A stretch of 64,000 nt of DNA from Clostridium sp. BSD9I1 (GTDB lineage: Bacteria > Bacillota > Clostridia > Clostridiales > Clostridiaceae), in contig NZ_FYAM01000024.1 in the NCBI RefSeq assembly GCF_900185645.1, forward strand, positions 62,001 to 126,000, written 5' to 3'. Shown here piece after piece: positions 1 to 8,620 of this stretch; position 1 is the first letter of the stretch; every line of letters starts with the position of its first letter. The position numbers and the translations under genes are program-made. The notes below the pieces were generated by a model. That model was not told where the DNA came from, did no database searches, and saw only the letters and a list, made by a program, of their open reading frames with translations.

Positions 1-856
1 TTTTCTTAGCCATAACAAACATTATCTTAGTTACGTCCTCTCCATTCATCCTTGTAGTAACAGCCTTCTTATTTTCTACTGAGTCTCTATGTAAATCTAT
101 TATAAGCTTAAAGTCTCCATATTTCTTTAAATATTTATCTACAGTAGGTCCCGACCTAGCATAACTTTCAGTATATGATGCTGCATTATGAACAGTTTTA
201 TCATGAATAACAGATATACCGTAATTTTCTTCTAATTCCTTAGCTAATGCATCACCTGCTGCACATATATTTTTATCTGATTGAAGACTATCCTTTCCAA
301 TTCCAGCAAAACTCTCGGTTGTGTGAGTGTGATAAATTAACACTTCTGGCTTTGCTTTATTTAAAGTCTTTTTAAGCTTAGGATTATATACTCCTACAGT
401 TTTATCAGGCAAGTCCAATTTTTGTTCTTGCTCAATAGATATATCTTTTTCACTTAACTTAAATGGATTAAATATTACACTTTTCTCATGATTTTCTCCT
501 TCTTCGCCTTCTTGATACATAGAAGGAATTTCTCTAAGAACTAAGGCTAAAGGATTATTTAAATCTATATTAAATACACTAAGTACTTCTTTTTTTATAG
601 AAAATCCCCCTTCAGCTAAATCCTCTTCATTAAAAATTGAAGTCTTAACTATTGGCATAGCATTATTAAGTACTTGTATATAAAAAGTATTTTGCCTTGA
701 AGTTTCTCCCCCTGAGGTTGCTTTTACTGCAAAAGGAAGTATTAAAATAACACTTGCTATAAAAGAAATGATCGCAAATATAAGTTTTAAATTTTGATGA
801 TTATTTGCCTTATAGTAACTTGGAGTGTTTTTCTCTTTTGGCTCTTTAATATCCAT
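1..856 (-). CDS. spoIIP: Stage II sporulation protein P (SpoIIP), C-terminus cut by the window edge
   Basis: SpoIIP is a cell-wall amidase and endopeptidase that works with SpoIID and SpoIIM to thin septal peptidoglycan during engulfment. The 285 codons present show a short cytoplasmic start, one membrane anchor at about residues 23-45, and then the outer domain with the family motifs IYHTHTTES (174-182) and DLHRDS (254-259), which carry the metal ligands. The ATG at 856 is preceded by GAGGTGAGG. The gene follows gpr on the same strand after 63 nt. The C-terminal part lies off the window. The ribosome-binding site is inside a strong hairpin, listed separately. Family assignment is firm; the regulation is inference. 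Confidence 0.95.
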   Translation of the reverse strand, partial: MDIKEPKEKNTPSYYKANNHQNLKLIFAIISFIASVILILPFAVKATSGGETSRQNTFYIQVLNNAMPIVKTSIFNEEDLAEGGFSIKKEVLSVFNIDLNNPLALVLREIPSMYQEGEEGENHEKSVIFNPFKLSEKDISIEQEQKLDLPDKTVGVYNPKLKKTLNKAKPEVLIYHTHTTESFAGIGKDSLQSDKNICAAGDALAKELEENYGISVIHDKTVHNAASYTESYARSGPTVDKYLKKYGDFKLIIDLHRDSVENKKAVTTRMNGEDVTKIMFVMAKK

Positions 857-907
857 AGCCCTCACCTCTTATGTAAAATTATATACTATATATATGAGGT
901 AAGGGCT
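857..907 (-). promoter_or_regulatory. Hairpin that would mask the spoIIP ribosome-binding site
   Basis: The arms 857-868 and 896-907 are inverted repeats that pair at 11 of 12 positions, with a 27-nt AT-rich loop. In the mRNA the 3' arm GAGGTGAGGGCT contains the whole Shine-Dalgarno sequence and ends one base before the spoIIP ATG. No U-run follows, so a terminator is unlikely. A transcript reading through from gpr would form the hairpin. A transcript starting inside the AT-rich loop would lack the 5' arm and leave the site free. The structure is seen directly; the control role is inferred. Confidence 0.6.
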
Positions 908-919
908 GGTTTTAGACTA

Positions 920-1894
920 TTAATTTATATATTGATTTATTTCTTTTAATTCAAGAGCTGGTTGAAGAGCTATATTTATTCCTGCTGATAATACCTTTGA
1001 TACCGAATCTATTACCATATCTACATCCTTAGGAGTTACAACCAAGCTTCCAACATAAGGTCTCAAAAGTTCCTGTATCATTCTCTCTTTTTCAGTTCTG
1101 TCTATAGATTTTAACATACTATAAAACTTCCCGCCTTGAGTTGCTCCACGTATCATTTCATCTAATACCATATCTATACTATCATTTGCAATGGTTGCTG
1201 CATCCACCACAGTAGGCACGCCTATAGCTATAACAGGTATTCCTAATGCTCTTTCACTTATTTCCATTCTCTTATTTCCTATACCAGATCCTGGTGAAAT
1301 CCCTGTATTCCCTATTTGTATAGTTCTATTTACTCTTTCAAGTCTTCTTGAAGCCAATGCATCTATACATATTATTAAATTAGGTTTTATTTTCTGTGAT
1401 ACAGCTTTTATTATTTCACCTGTTTCCATTCCAGTAAGCCCTAACACACCTGGAGCTAATGCACATACTGGTCTTATCCCTTCATCTATTTGGTCTGGAA
1501 TTAACTGTTTCAAGTGTCTCGTAACCATAATTTTCTCTACAACCCTAGGTCCCAATGCATCTGGTGTAATGTTCCAATTTCCAAGTCCTACTACCATGGC
1601 TGTCATACTTTCATCTAGTTTTACCAAACCTGACAGTACTTTTGCAAAAATCTTGCTTATTTCTTCTAATCCCTCTTGATCATAAGTTGTGACTTCTGGT
1701 ATTTCTAAGGTTATATACTTCCCCTTAGGCTTATTCATGATCTTTTCTCCTACATCATCTAAGATACTTACTTCTGTAACCTTTATATCTTTTTCAACAT
1801 AATCTTTTACCTCAACACCTGGAATTTTCCCTTTATTTTGTTCTTCATATATCTCCTTTGCTTCTACCGCCAAGTCCGTTCTTATATTTAGCAT
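920..1894 (-). CDS. gpr: Germination protease GPR, specific for small acid-soluble spore proteins
   Basis: GPR is an aspartic-type protease (family A25) made as a zymogen in the forespore; it degrades SASPs during germination. At 324 residues it is a little shorter than the Bacillus enzyme. The short N-terminal propeptide region with RTDLAVEA (5-12) is present. The conserved blocks GLGNWNITPDALGP (103-116) and IDALASR (177-183) supply D112 and D178. Their 66-residue spacing equals that of the catalytic pair D127/D193 reported for B. megaterium GPR. A possible sigma-G-type promoter lies at 1932-1961. spoIIP follows downstream. Identification is firm. Confidence 0.96.
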   Translation of the reverse strand: MLNIRTDLAVEAKEIYEEQNKGKIPGVEVKDYVEKDIKVTEVSILDDVGEKIMNKPKGKYITLEIPEVTTYDQEGLEEISKIFAKVLSGLVKLDESMTAMVVGLGNWNITPDALGPRVVEKIMVTRHLKQLIPDQIDEGIRPVCALAPGVLGLTGMETGEIIKAVSQKIKPNLIICIDALASRRLERVNRTIQIGNTGISPGSGIGNKRMEISERALGIPVIAIGVPTVVDAATIANDSIDMVLDEMIRGATQGGKFYSMLKSIDRTEKERMIQELLRPYVGSLVVTPKDVDMVIDSVSKVLSAGINIALQPALELKEINQYIN

Positions 1895-1931
1895 AGCATT
1901 TCTTCCTTTCTATACCTAATATTTTTAATCC

Positions 1932-1961
1932 TATTATTCCCTTGCGTGTATCTCATATTCA
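1932..1961 (-). promoter_or_regulatory. Possible forespore (sigma-F/G-type) promoter of gpr
   Basis: On the minus strand TGAATA (1961-1956) and GAATAATA (1939-1932) are separated by 16 nt and lie about 40 nt upstream of gpr. They resemble loosely the -35 and -10 elements used by sigma-F and sigma-G, which control gpr in Bacillus. The match is partial, so this is a suggestion only. Confidence 0.35.
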
Positions 1962-1982
1962 TAAATAAAAGTTAAATTATAC

Positions 1983-2011
1983 TTGAAGTACACAAAAATA
2001 AATGCTATAAT
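1983..2011 (+). promoter_or_regulatory. Sigma-A promoter of rpsT
   Basis: TTGAAG (1983-1988), a 17-nt spacer and a perfect TATAAT (2006-2011) give a strong housekeeping promoter. It leaves an untranslated leader of about 80 nt before rpsT. In that leader CCCT at about 2067-2070 can pair with AGGG just before the start codon, so the ribosome site may be partly masked. The leader pairing is inference. Confidence 0.85.
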
Positions 2012-2096
2012 AGCATTTGTTAATAAAGTGAAACTCATACGCAGATTTCCCCAAAAACTGCTGAGACCCTATTAAAATACAAGGGGGTGAAAAGAA

Positions 2097-2363
2097 ATGG
2101 CAAATATAAAATCAGCACAAAAAAGAATAAAAGTTATCGAAAAGAAAACTATGCAAAATAGAATGGTTAAGTCCGCTCTAAAAACTACAATAAAGAAGTT
2201 TTTAGTTGCTGTTACTGCTGGAAACGCTGATGAAGCAAAAGTAGAATTCAAAGCTACAACTAAAGCTTTAGATATGGCTGCTAGTAAAGGTGTTTTACAT
2301 AAAAACAAAGCTGCTAGAGCTAAATCAAGATTAGCTGCAAAATTAAATGCTTTAAATGCATAA
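2097..2363 (+). CDS. rpsT: Small ribosomal subunit protein S20
   Basis: S20 is a primary binding protein of the 16S rRNA 5' domain in the 30S subunit. The 88-residue product has the usual length and composition: an N-terminal start [10 protein letters not shown], lysine-rich helices, and an alanine-rich C-terminus with [21 protein letters not shown] lies 5-13 nt before the ATG. The gene stands alone on the plus strand, with its own strong promoter and a terminator right after the stop codon. It is convergent with holA. Identification is firm. Confidence 0.98.
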   Translation: MANIKSAQKRIKVIEKKTMQNRMVKSALKTTIKKFLVAVTAGNADEAKVEFKATTKALDMAASKGVLHKNKAARAKSRLAAKLNALNA

Positions 2364-2369
2364 TAAAAA

Positions 2370-2390
2370 AACCGGTGAATTTCACCGGTT
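2370..2390. terminator. Bidirectional terminator between rpsT and holA
   Basis: AACCGGTGA (2370-2378) and TCACCGGTT (2382-2390) form a perfect 9-bp stem with a 3-nt loop. An A-run lies on the left and a T-rich run on the right. It sits between the convergent stop codons of rpsT and holA, so it can serve both strands. Confidence 0.9.
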
Positions 2391-2394
2391 TATT

Positions 2395-3423
2395 TTATTT
2401 TAAGGTTATAGTGTTTATTATAAGTAATTCTAATTCCGTTCTTTTATCTACTGTAGAACTTTTAAGTAACTGCTCAGAATTTAAGCATATTTTAATAGCT
2501 TCTTTTAATTGCCTTGCCGTAAATTTTTTGCTTTGTAAAACTAACTTATCTACAATAAAAGGCGGCAGTTTTAATTCTGTGCCTAGTGTAGCTCTACTCT
2601 TTCCATTATCAATACTGTGCTTTATTTTATATAAAAGCTTAAGTTGTCTTTCAATCATATATAATATGTAAATTTCCTCCTGCCCCTTAAACATAAGCTC
2701 GTTTACTACATCTATGGTTTCTTTTAATTTTTTATCCCCCATATAGTCAACTAAATCAAATATATCATTCTCCCTTTTCTTAGGGTATAATTGCAAAATA
2801 TCATCTTTTGTTATTTCCCTATCCATAGCATAACAACATAACTTTTCTATTTCATTTTCCACTATTCCTAAATCGCTAGGAAGATTTGAACAAAAAAGCT
2901 TTAACTCTGTATTACCTATATTCCTACCTCTTTTTTCAAAAAATTCCTTTACCTTTGATTCTAAGTTTTTTCCATAAATCTTATCCATTTTAACTACACA
3001 TGAAATTTTATCTAGTTTATTTAGTTTCTTACTCGGCTTTTCTCTTTTATCCTTAAACACATAATAAAGAATTAATATGCAAGAACTAGGTACGTTCTTT
3101 ATATATGCCTCAAAATTATTATATATGGCTTTTTTAGCAGTATCCTCACCATCTTCAAGAAAACTCGCTCTATATACTAATACAACTTTTTTATCACTCA
3201 TGAATGGCAATGTTTCTGATGCATTTATAACTACATCAAGACTTTCCAACTTGTTTCCATCAAACTTAACATAATTTAAGTCTATAAAATTTTCATCTAT
3301 GTTTTTACTTACTATTCGATTTATTTTTTCTTTGATAAGCTCTTCATCATATCCACAAAATATATAACAATTGTGAAATTTATCTTTTTTTATTTGATCA
3401 TCTAATTTAGATATATCTATCAA
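2395..3423 (-). CDS. holA: DNA polymerase III subunit delta
   Basis: The delta subunit opens the beta sliding clamp as part of the clamp loader. The 342-residue protein has the family layout: an N-terminal AAA-like domain beginning with the substrate-recognition region CYIFCGYDEELI (19-30), a helical lid and a C-terminal collar domain. The start is TTG at 3423, with GGAGGTGGG upstream; an ATG is not available at the right place. The start codon overlaps the comEC stop codon, which suggests translational coupling. Linkage of comEC to holA is common in Firmicutes. Identification rests on overall sequence character and position. Confidence 0.93.
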   Translation of the reverse strand: MIDISKLDDQIKKDKFHNCYIFCGYDEELIKEKINRIVSKNIDENFIDLNYVKFDGNKLESLDVVINASETLPFMSDKKVVLVYRASFLEDGEDTAKKAIYNNFEAYIKNVPSSCILILYYVFKDKREKPSKKLNKLDKISCVVKMDKIYGKNLESKVKEFFEKRGRNIGNTELKLFCSNLPSDLGIVENEIEKLCCYAMDREITKDDILQLYPKKRENDIFDLVDYMGDKKLKETIDVVNELMFKGQEEIYILYMIERQLKLLYKIKHSIDNGKSRATLGTELKLPPFIVDKLVLQSKKFTARQLKEAIKICLNSEQLLKSSTVDKRTELELLIINTITLK

Positions 3424-5129
3424 ATTTTATCCCACCTCCAATTAATAGGTCTTCCAAAAAATATTTTATAAGAAGATACCTTTATTACATCTTCATCTAT
3501 TATATCATAGTGATAATAAATATTTTTCTCACCATGTTTATTACTCTGATTTTTAAGTTTTATTATATTGTCCTTAATACTGTTACTTATTTTTAAATCC
3601 TTTAATTTATAAGATACGGGCATATCCTTATACGTACAACTTACTATATTGTGTACATTATAATATTCTTCAAGCCTAATTGCATATTTCCCTTCAGTTA
3701 TAGGATATGAAATTGCCATGGTAGAATTAAATTTATCCTGAACTATTATTGCTTCTATGTCCTTAAACTTTATAATATTTATTTCAGGGAACAATGTAAA
3801 ATAACTAAAAATTAAACTTATAACTATAAACATTGGAATAAATTCGAATTTCTTATATCCATACTTTATCATTACAAAGCTTAAATATATTATAAAAAAA
3901 CATATAGCTTCTCTTTGTCCAAAATTTGTAGTTAGAGATGTTCCATTTAGAAGTAAATAGTACCCCCCTTCTAGAGCTATACAAATTATTTTTATACCGT
4001 AACAAATAAGCTTAAATACATTAGGTATCCATAAAAACAAAATACTCAAGTTCCCAAGTATAACCAATATAGAATATATAGGTATGAGAAATATATTTCC
4101 TGCAATAAAGCTCCAGTTAAAGGTTCCCATACTAAGGCCAAGATAAGGCAATGTAAATATTTGTGCACTTAAAGTTAAACTTAAAGGACTTCTTAAGATA
4201 TCTGGAAGCCTATAGAGGGCTCTTTGGATATTAGAATAGTACAGAATGATTCCAAGTGTTGCTAGGAAAGATAGGCAAAATCCCATATCCATAAAATAGT
4301 AAGGTTTAGCAAATAGCAACAGCATAAATGCAAAACTTAATGAGCAAATTCCATTATAATTTTTATGTATCTTTTTAGATAATTTTAAAATTAAGATCAT
4401 TATAAATGCTCTAAATGCCGAGGACTTGCTTCCTGAAAATAGTACATATAATAAAGATATAAGAACTCCTAAATAAGTACCTGCTATCCCTTCCACTGCT
4501 TTATATATTATAGATATATGAAGTCCTGAAACACTTACTGCATGCACAACCCCTAACTTTTTAAATATTAATTTTTGCTCCTCTGAAAGAAGACTTGTAT
4601 CTCCAAAACTTAATGATCTAGTAAGCGCTGCTTCATTTTCTGTTAAAAACACAGCTAAGGACTTGTTAGTATACTCCTTTAACTTATAAGATAAAGATTT
4701 TAAATCTTCTCCACTAGTCTCATGGCTTTTTATATCATAAATTCCTATAATACCCCTTTCATATATATTCTGCTTTTTAAAGCTTCCAGTAATAAAAGTC
4801 TTATAGCCAACTTTCAAATCTTTAATTTCTCCCTCAATCAAAATATTTCTTCCACTTACAGAACCTAAGGCAGTATCTTCCTTAACTTCTAAAATTCTTA
4901 CTTCCGTATTATTTGCAAGTGAAAAGTCAAAGTAAAATTTAAAGCTTAAAAAGCCACACATGAAAAAAGCTATATTTAAACAAAAAAACTTTTTAGGCAT
5001 TGTAAAATACATTACCACTAAAAAGCACATGATACAAATTGCGGCATAAAGCATATTAAAATTGATTAAATATGCTGTAAAACATCCAATTAATAGCGCC
5101 ATGGAGTAGTATATAATTAAATATTCCAT
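3420..5129 (-). CDS. comEC: ComEC/Rec2-type DNA uptake channel, short form without the nuclease-like domain
   Basis: ComEC forms the inner-membrane channel for single-stranded DNA during transformation. The protein has an N-terminal soluble region between hydrophobic segments and then the multi-pass Competence domain with the signature HAVSVSGLHISIIY. After the last membrane segment only about 110 residues remain. The C-terminal metallo-beta-lactamase domain of longer ComEC proteins (776 aa in B. subtilis) is therefore missing. The ATG at 5129 is preferred over the one at 5150, because GGAGG at 5146-5142 lies upstream of it and would overlap the longer form. comEA lies elsewhere in the window. 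Competence of the organism is not shown. Confidence 0.88.
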   Translation of the reverse strand: MEYLIIYYSMALLIGCFTAYLINFNMLYAAICIMCFLVVMYFTMPKKFFCLNIAFFMCGFLSFKFYFDFSLANNTEVRILEVKEDTALGSVSGRNILIEGEIKDLKVGYKTFITGSFKKQNIYERGIIGIYDIKSHETSGEDLKSLSYKLKEYTNKSLAVFLTENEAALTRSLSFGDTSLLSEEQKLIFKKLGVVHAVSVSGLHISIIYKAVEGIAGTYLGVLISLLYVLFSGSKSSAFRAFIMILILKLSKKIHKNYNGICSLSFAFMLLLFAKPYYFMDMGFCLSFLATLGIILYYSNIQRALYRLPDILRSPLSLTLSAQIFTLPYLGLSMGTFNWSFIAGNIFLIPIYSILVILGNLSILFLWIPNVFKLICYGIKIICIALEGGYYLLLNGTSLTTNFGQREAICFFIIYLSFVMIKYGYKKFEFIPMFIVISLIFSYFTLFPEINIIKFKDIEAIIVQDKFNSTMAISYPITEGKYAIRLEEYYNVHNIVSCTYKDMPVSYKLKDLKISNSIKDNIIKLKNQSNKHGEKNIYYHYDIIDEDVIKVSSYKIFFGRPINWRWDKI

Positions 5130-5140
5130 AACAAAAATAC

Positions 5141-5176
5141 ACCTCCACATTAAATTTTAGCCATCAATATGGAGGT
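5141..5176 (-). promoter_or_regulatory. Inverted repeat covering the comEC ribosome-binding site
   Basis: ACCTCCA (5141-5147) and TGGAGGT (5170-5176) are exact complements separated by 22 nt. In the mRNA the downstream arm carries the GGAGG of comEC. It could reduce translation or act as a weak attenuator, since TATTTTTG follows. The stem is only 7 bp, so the role is uncertain. Confidence 0.35.
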
Positions 5177-5191
5177 TTAATCATTTTATCA

Positions 5192-5473
5192 TTATTCTTT
5201 ATTCTTGTTTTCTCTTTTATTTTTCATATCCTTCATTGTATTACTAGCTCGTCTACCATTAGAGTATAATCCAGTAGCGCTGGTTCCCATTAGTATTCCT
5301 TGAAGTATATTTTCTCTTATATCTCTACATTCTAAAAAAAACATACCAAATAATATTCCAAGTACTAAGCATGCAAAGGGAGCATATCTAGGCTTTAACC
5401 CTAAACTTTTAAGCACATCTACTAAAAAAGTTATTATTGGGATAAGAGCAACCCCTTTATAACTAAACTCCAT
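5192..5473 (-). CDS. Holin-like small membrane protein
   Basis: The 93-residue product starts at the ATG at 5473, which follows GGGAGG at good spacing; an upstream in-frame ATG has no such site. It shows two hydrophobic segments, about residues 7-20 and 27-48, and an amphipathic stretch ending in GILMGTSATGLYSNGR. A highly charged, lysine-rich tail follows. This layout resembles the small phage holin families with a GLSASGLYS-like end; that family link is from memory and was not searched. No lysin or other phage gene is nearby. It sits between comEC and a P-type ATPase homologue, all on the same strand. Confidence 0.6.
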   Translation of the reverse strand: MEFSYKGVALIPIITFLVDVLKSLGLKPRYAPFACLVLGILFGMFFLECRDIRENILQGILMGTSATGLYSNGRRASNTMKDMKNKRENKNKE

Positions 5474-5536
5474 ACATTTCCCTCCCATATAATGAATTAT
5501 TATATTTTTATAATTCATTATATGAGTTAAAGTATA

Positions 5537-8044
5537 TTATGAGCTAACCATAGTAATCAGATTATGGTAATATTTTATTCCTATATATAACATTTGTAGT
5601 ATTAAATTTAAAATAAATATATTTCTACAAATACTATTTTTAAATGGATTAAATTTAAAGAATTTTAATGAATAAACTGCAAATATTATATTGTTCACTA
5701 AATTCACTGCCAACATCATATACTGGAAATCTTGTCTTAGTAATATGTAAATAATTCCACCTAACAATGCATTTATAAATATTCCTCTTATAAAGAAATT
5801 AACTTTATTGTCTTTTAAAATGTTTTTATCCAAGAGATTTCCATAATAAATATCTTCTTCATTAAGAAAATCTAAAAATATACAAAGTCCACCTATAGAT
5901 ATGGTTAAGAAACTTGTCCAAAATATATCTATCAAATTAATTCCTATACTGTAGTTGAGCAAATCCAACAAAATAATACTTAGTACATTACAAGTATATA
6001 TAGTAAATATATATTCTATTGTACTATTTATTTTATTTATCATTTTACGACAACTTTTAATTGTATTCAAAAGAGTTTCTAATGATATTTTTTCTCCTGA
6101 CATATCACATATGTTCTTTAGTATATTACTTTTCCCATAAGAATAAGATACATTGGTAAGCATTAAGTATGGAAGATCTGAAACTTTGCTTCCTTCCATA
6201 AATATTAAATTATTTTCTTTAAAGTGCTCTGCTATTTTTAATTTATGTTTTACACCTATCCTTGAAAATACATTTATTTTACTCAATATTCTTTTAAGCT
6301 CTTCTAAAGTTATATTATCAAGTTCTGCTCCTGTTAATGACTTTTTAATATTGTTTATAATTCCTATTTTTTTGCCAAATGCCTCTGCAGTTAATTTATT
6401 TTCTTCCGTAATTAAAATTGGTCTTATATTTAATAGGTTAAATTCTCTTAAAACTTCCTCTATATTTTCCTTAGGTGGATTTAAGAATCCTATAATGCCT
6501 ACGAACACAAGATTACTTTCTATATTTTCCTTAAGGCTCGGTTCATAGTTGAAATTTCTATAGGCAAATGCCGTAACTGCAAGACCTTGAGTAGACATAA
6601 GTCTATGCATATTTTTTATATTACGTATCTCCTCATCAGTTACTTCTCTTTCTATGCCATTTTTTAATATATGTGTACATGTGGATAAAATAGAATTAAC
6701 TGACCCTTTAACATGAGCTCTATAATTCCCATCTATGTAATTTATAGTAGTCATCATTCTTCTTTCTTTATCATATGGAATTTTATACAACCTTTTATAT
6801 TTATCCTCTAGAATATATTTCTTTATACCAAACTGAAGAGAAAATCTCACAAGTTCAATTTCTGATAAATCCATCTTTTCATTTACATAATTATCATCTA
6901 TAAATTTAGTATCATTACACAATATTCCAATATGTAATAGTCTTTTAATCATATGACTTTCATCTTTATCATAATAGTTATTTATGTCTTTATGATGTAT
7001 TAAAGTGTTGTTTGTATAAACTTTTTCTACATTTACATACTCTTCTGAAAAGGATCCTACCTTTTCCTTCAATATCAAATTTGTCATAGAAAGCTTTTCT
7101 ATAACAGATATGTCTTTTAAATTTATATTTCCCTTATTAAAATGTTCTTGAGCAAAGGAAATTATAATTATAAATATGAATATTAAACTAATTGGAATTC
7201 CTGCAAAATTTGTATTAGCAAATAAAACTAACGAGTTAGTGATAGATTTTTTTAAAAAGAGAATCCTTATTAACAAAAACATGAAATTTATGTATAAAAT
7301 ATATAATACAAATTGGTTAACAATCTTCTTTAAGGTATTTATAAAAGAAGCCTTATTATCTTGTGCTTTAAAACTTGCTGAAATTATTTCACTTATTTTT
7401 GTATGTATACCAGTTGAAATTACTATCCCCTTAACATAGCCATCTATAATAACAGATGATTTAAAAAGTATATTTCTCATTTCACTTAGTGGTATTTCTC
7501 TTTCTTCTATCATTGTGGAATATTTTTCTACCAAATCACCTTCTCCTGTTATTGCTCCTTCCTTCACTTTTAATGAATATGCTTCTATAATTCTAATATC
7601 TGCTGGAACTATCTCATTTTTATTTAATATTACTATATCACCATTAACTAATTCCTCTGATAAAACTATTTCTTCTTTCCCATCCCTTATTACTTTACAT
7701 TTAAAAGCTTCTAGTTTTTTTAATTCTAATAATTCATTTCCTTCCCTGTACTTGATTATACTTAAAATTCCTATGCTTATGAAAAACATAATTATAAATA
7801 GAAATATTTCTATCCACTTATTAAAATATAAATATATACTCAAAGATAAAAGCATAATAATTGACCAAGGTTCAAATATTTGCTTTAATAAAATATTAAA
7901 AAAACTATTACTTTTAGGTATTTTAATTATATTCCCACCATTCTCCTTATTGATTTCCTCTACTTGAGTAATATCTAATCCTTCATCAACATCACTTTTA
8001 AGCTCTGTTACTACATCATTCCAACTTTTGTTGTACCAATTCAT
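5537..8044 (-). CDS. P-type ATPase homologue lacking the catalytic motifs (probable pseudoenzyme)
   Basis: The 835-residue protein has the full layout of a P2-type cation pump: N-terminal domain, membrane pairs at about 55-100 and 240-300, A, P and N domains, and C-terminal membrane helices. The reading frame is unbroken. However, the phosphorylation motif DKTGTLT is EKVGSFS with E327 in place of Asp. TGES is TGEG (166-169), DPP is NPP (522-524), TGD is TEE (546-548) and GDGxND is EGSKVSD (617-623). The membrane-4 PEGLP motif is also gone; GIPIS is found there. It should not form a phosphoenzyme. A scaffold, sensor or regulatory role is possible but unknown. Confidence 0.85.
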   Translation of the reverse strand: MNWYNKSWNDVVTELKSDVDEGLDITQVEEINKENGGNIIKIPKSNSFFNILLKQIFEPWSIIMLLSLSIYLYFNKWIEIFLFIIMFFISIGILSIIKYREGNELLELKKLEAFKCKVIRDGKEEIVLSEELVNGDIVILNKNEIVPADIRIIEAYSLKVKEGAITGEGDLVEKYSTMIEEREIPLSEMRNILFKSSVIIDGYVKGIVISTGIHTKISEIISASFKAQDNKASFINTLKKIVNQFVLYILYINFMFLLIRILFLKKSITNSLVLFANTNFAGIPISLIFIFIIIISFAQEHFNKGNINLKDISVIEKLSMTNLILKEKVGSFSEEYVNVEKVYTNNTLIHHKDINNYYDKDESHMIKRLLHIGILCNDTKFIDDNYVNEKMDLSEIELVRFSLQFGIKKYILEDKYKRLYKIPYDKERRMMTTINYIDGNYRAHVKGSVNSILSTCTHILKNGIEREVTDEEIRNIKNMHRLMSTQGLAVTAFAYRNFNYEPSLKENIESNLVFVGIIGFLNPPKENIEEVLREFNLLNIRPILITEENKLTAEAFGKKIGIINNIKKSLTGAELDNITLEELKRILSKINVFSRIGVKHKLKIAEHFKENNLIFMEGSKVSDLPYLMLTNVSYSYGKSNILKNICDMSGEKISLETLLNTIKSCRKMINKINSTIEYIFTIYTCNVLSIILLDLLNYSIGINLIDIFWTSFLTISIGGLCIFLDFLNEEDIYYGNLLDKNILKDNKVNFFIRGIFINALLGGIIYILLRQDFQYMMLAVNLVNNIIFAVYSLKFFKFNPFKNSICRNIFILNLILQMLYIGIKYYHNLITMVSS

Positions 8045-8111
8045 AACACTGTCTTTCCTCCATATAGTGGTATTATAGTGATATTATCGATAATTTATTG
8101 GAAAAATTAAT

Positions 8112-8137
8112 AACATCCCAATTTATATTGAGATGTT
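8112..8137 (-). terminator. Hairpin after the DUF503 gene
   Basis: AACATC..CAAT (8112-8122) pairs with ATTG..GATGTT (8127-8137) with one mismatch. In minus-strand RNA it is followed by a U-rich stretch. It lies between the DUF503 stop codon and the start of the ATPase homologue. Confidence 0.6.
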
Positions 8138-8181
8138 TTCGTTTTAAATTTCAACTTAATTACTTTATTGTTAAATAAATT

Positions 8182-8463
8182 TCAAATTATCTCTATATGA
8201 AAGTCAATTAGCACTGCATCTGTATTTGATTCTATAAAATTAATTACATGTTGTATTACTTCATTTGCATGTGCAGTTGAATTACTTACACAAGAAATGC
8301 CTAAAGTAACAATTTGATGCTTATCTTGATTATCTACCTCAGCAATAGAAACATTAAACTTGTTTTGAACTCTTTTTATTAAACTTTGTACTATCATTCT
8401 CTTTTCCTTTAACGAATGAACCCAATTTGCTTGTAAGTCTACTTCTCCTATGCCTATCATCAT
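8182..8463 (-). CDS. DUF503 (YlxP-like) protein
   Basis: This 93-residue protein matches the DUF503 family in length and in the pattern LKEKRMIVQSLIKRVQNKFN (18-37), followed by a ferredoxin-like beta-alpha arrangement. In many Firmicutes the family member ylxP lies between infB and rbfA, and a link with ribosome function has been suggested. Here it stands apart, upstream of the P-type ATPase homologue. A start at codon 1 or 2 cannot be told apart, as both are ATG. The function is not established. Confidence 0.85.
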   Translation of the reverse strand: MMIGIGEVDLQANWVHSLKEKRMIVQSLIKRVQNKFNVSIAEVDNQDKHQIVTLGISCVSNSTAHANEVIQHVINFIESNTDAVLIDFHIEII

Positions 8464-8489
8464 TTATATCACCCCGCTAAGAAGTTGTG

Positions 8490-8620
8490 AAGCAGCCTCT
8501 TAAGTTCTAGGATACAGGTGCTAGGTACTAGGGTTATAAGGAATTTTGTTAAGACAAAATTCCTACATTTCCTATCTCCTTGCACCTAGTTCCTTATTGC
8601 TAAAAAATTACTTAGCAATT
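8490..8620. repeat. Palindromic intergenic repeat (tagtacctagg family, copy 1)
   Basis: This gap between glgA and the DUF503 gene is filled by nested inverted repeats. The core is AGGAATTTTGT (8539-8549) with ACAAAATTCCT (8554-8564), a perfect 11-bp stem. Outside it are CTAGGTACTAGG-like and CACCTAGTTCC-like arms. ATTGCTAA (8596-8603) with TTAGCAAT (8612-8619), next to the glgA stop codon, could end glgA transcription. A related copy is at 12996-13079. Confidence 0.65.
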
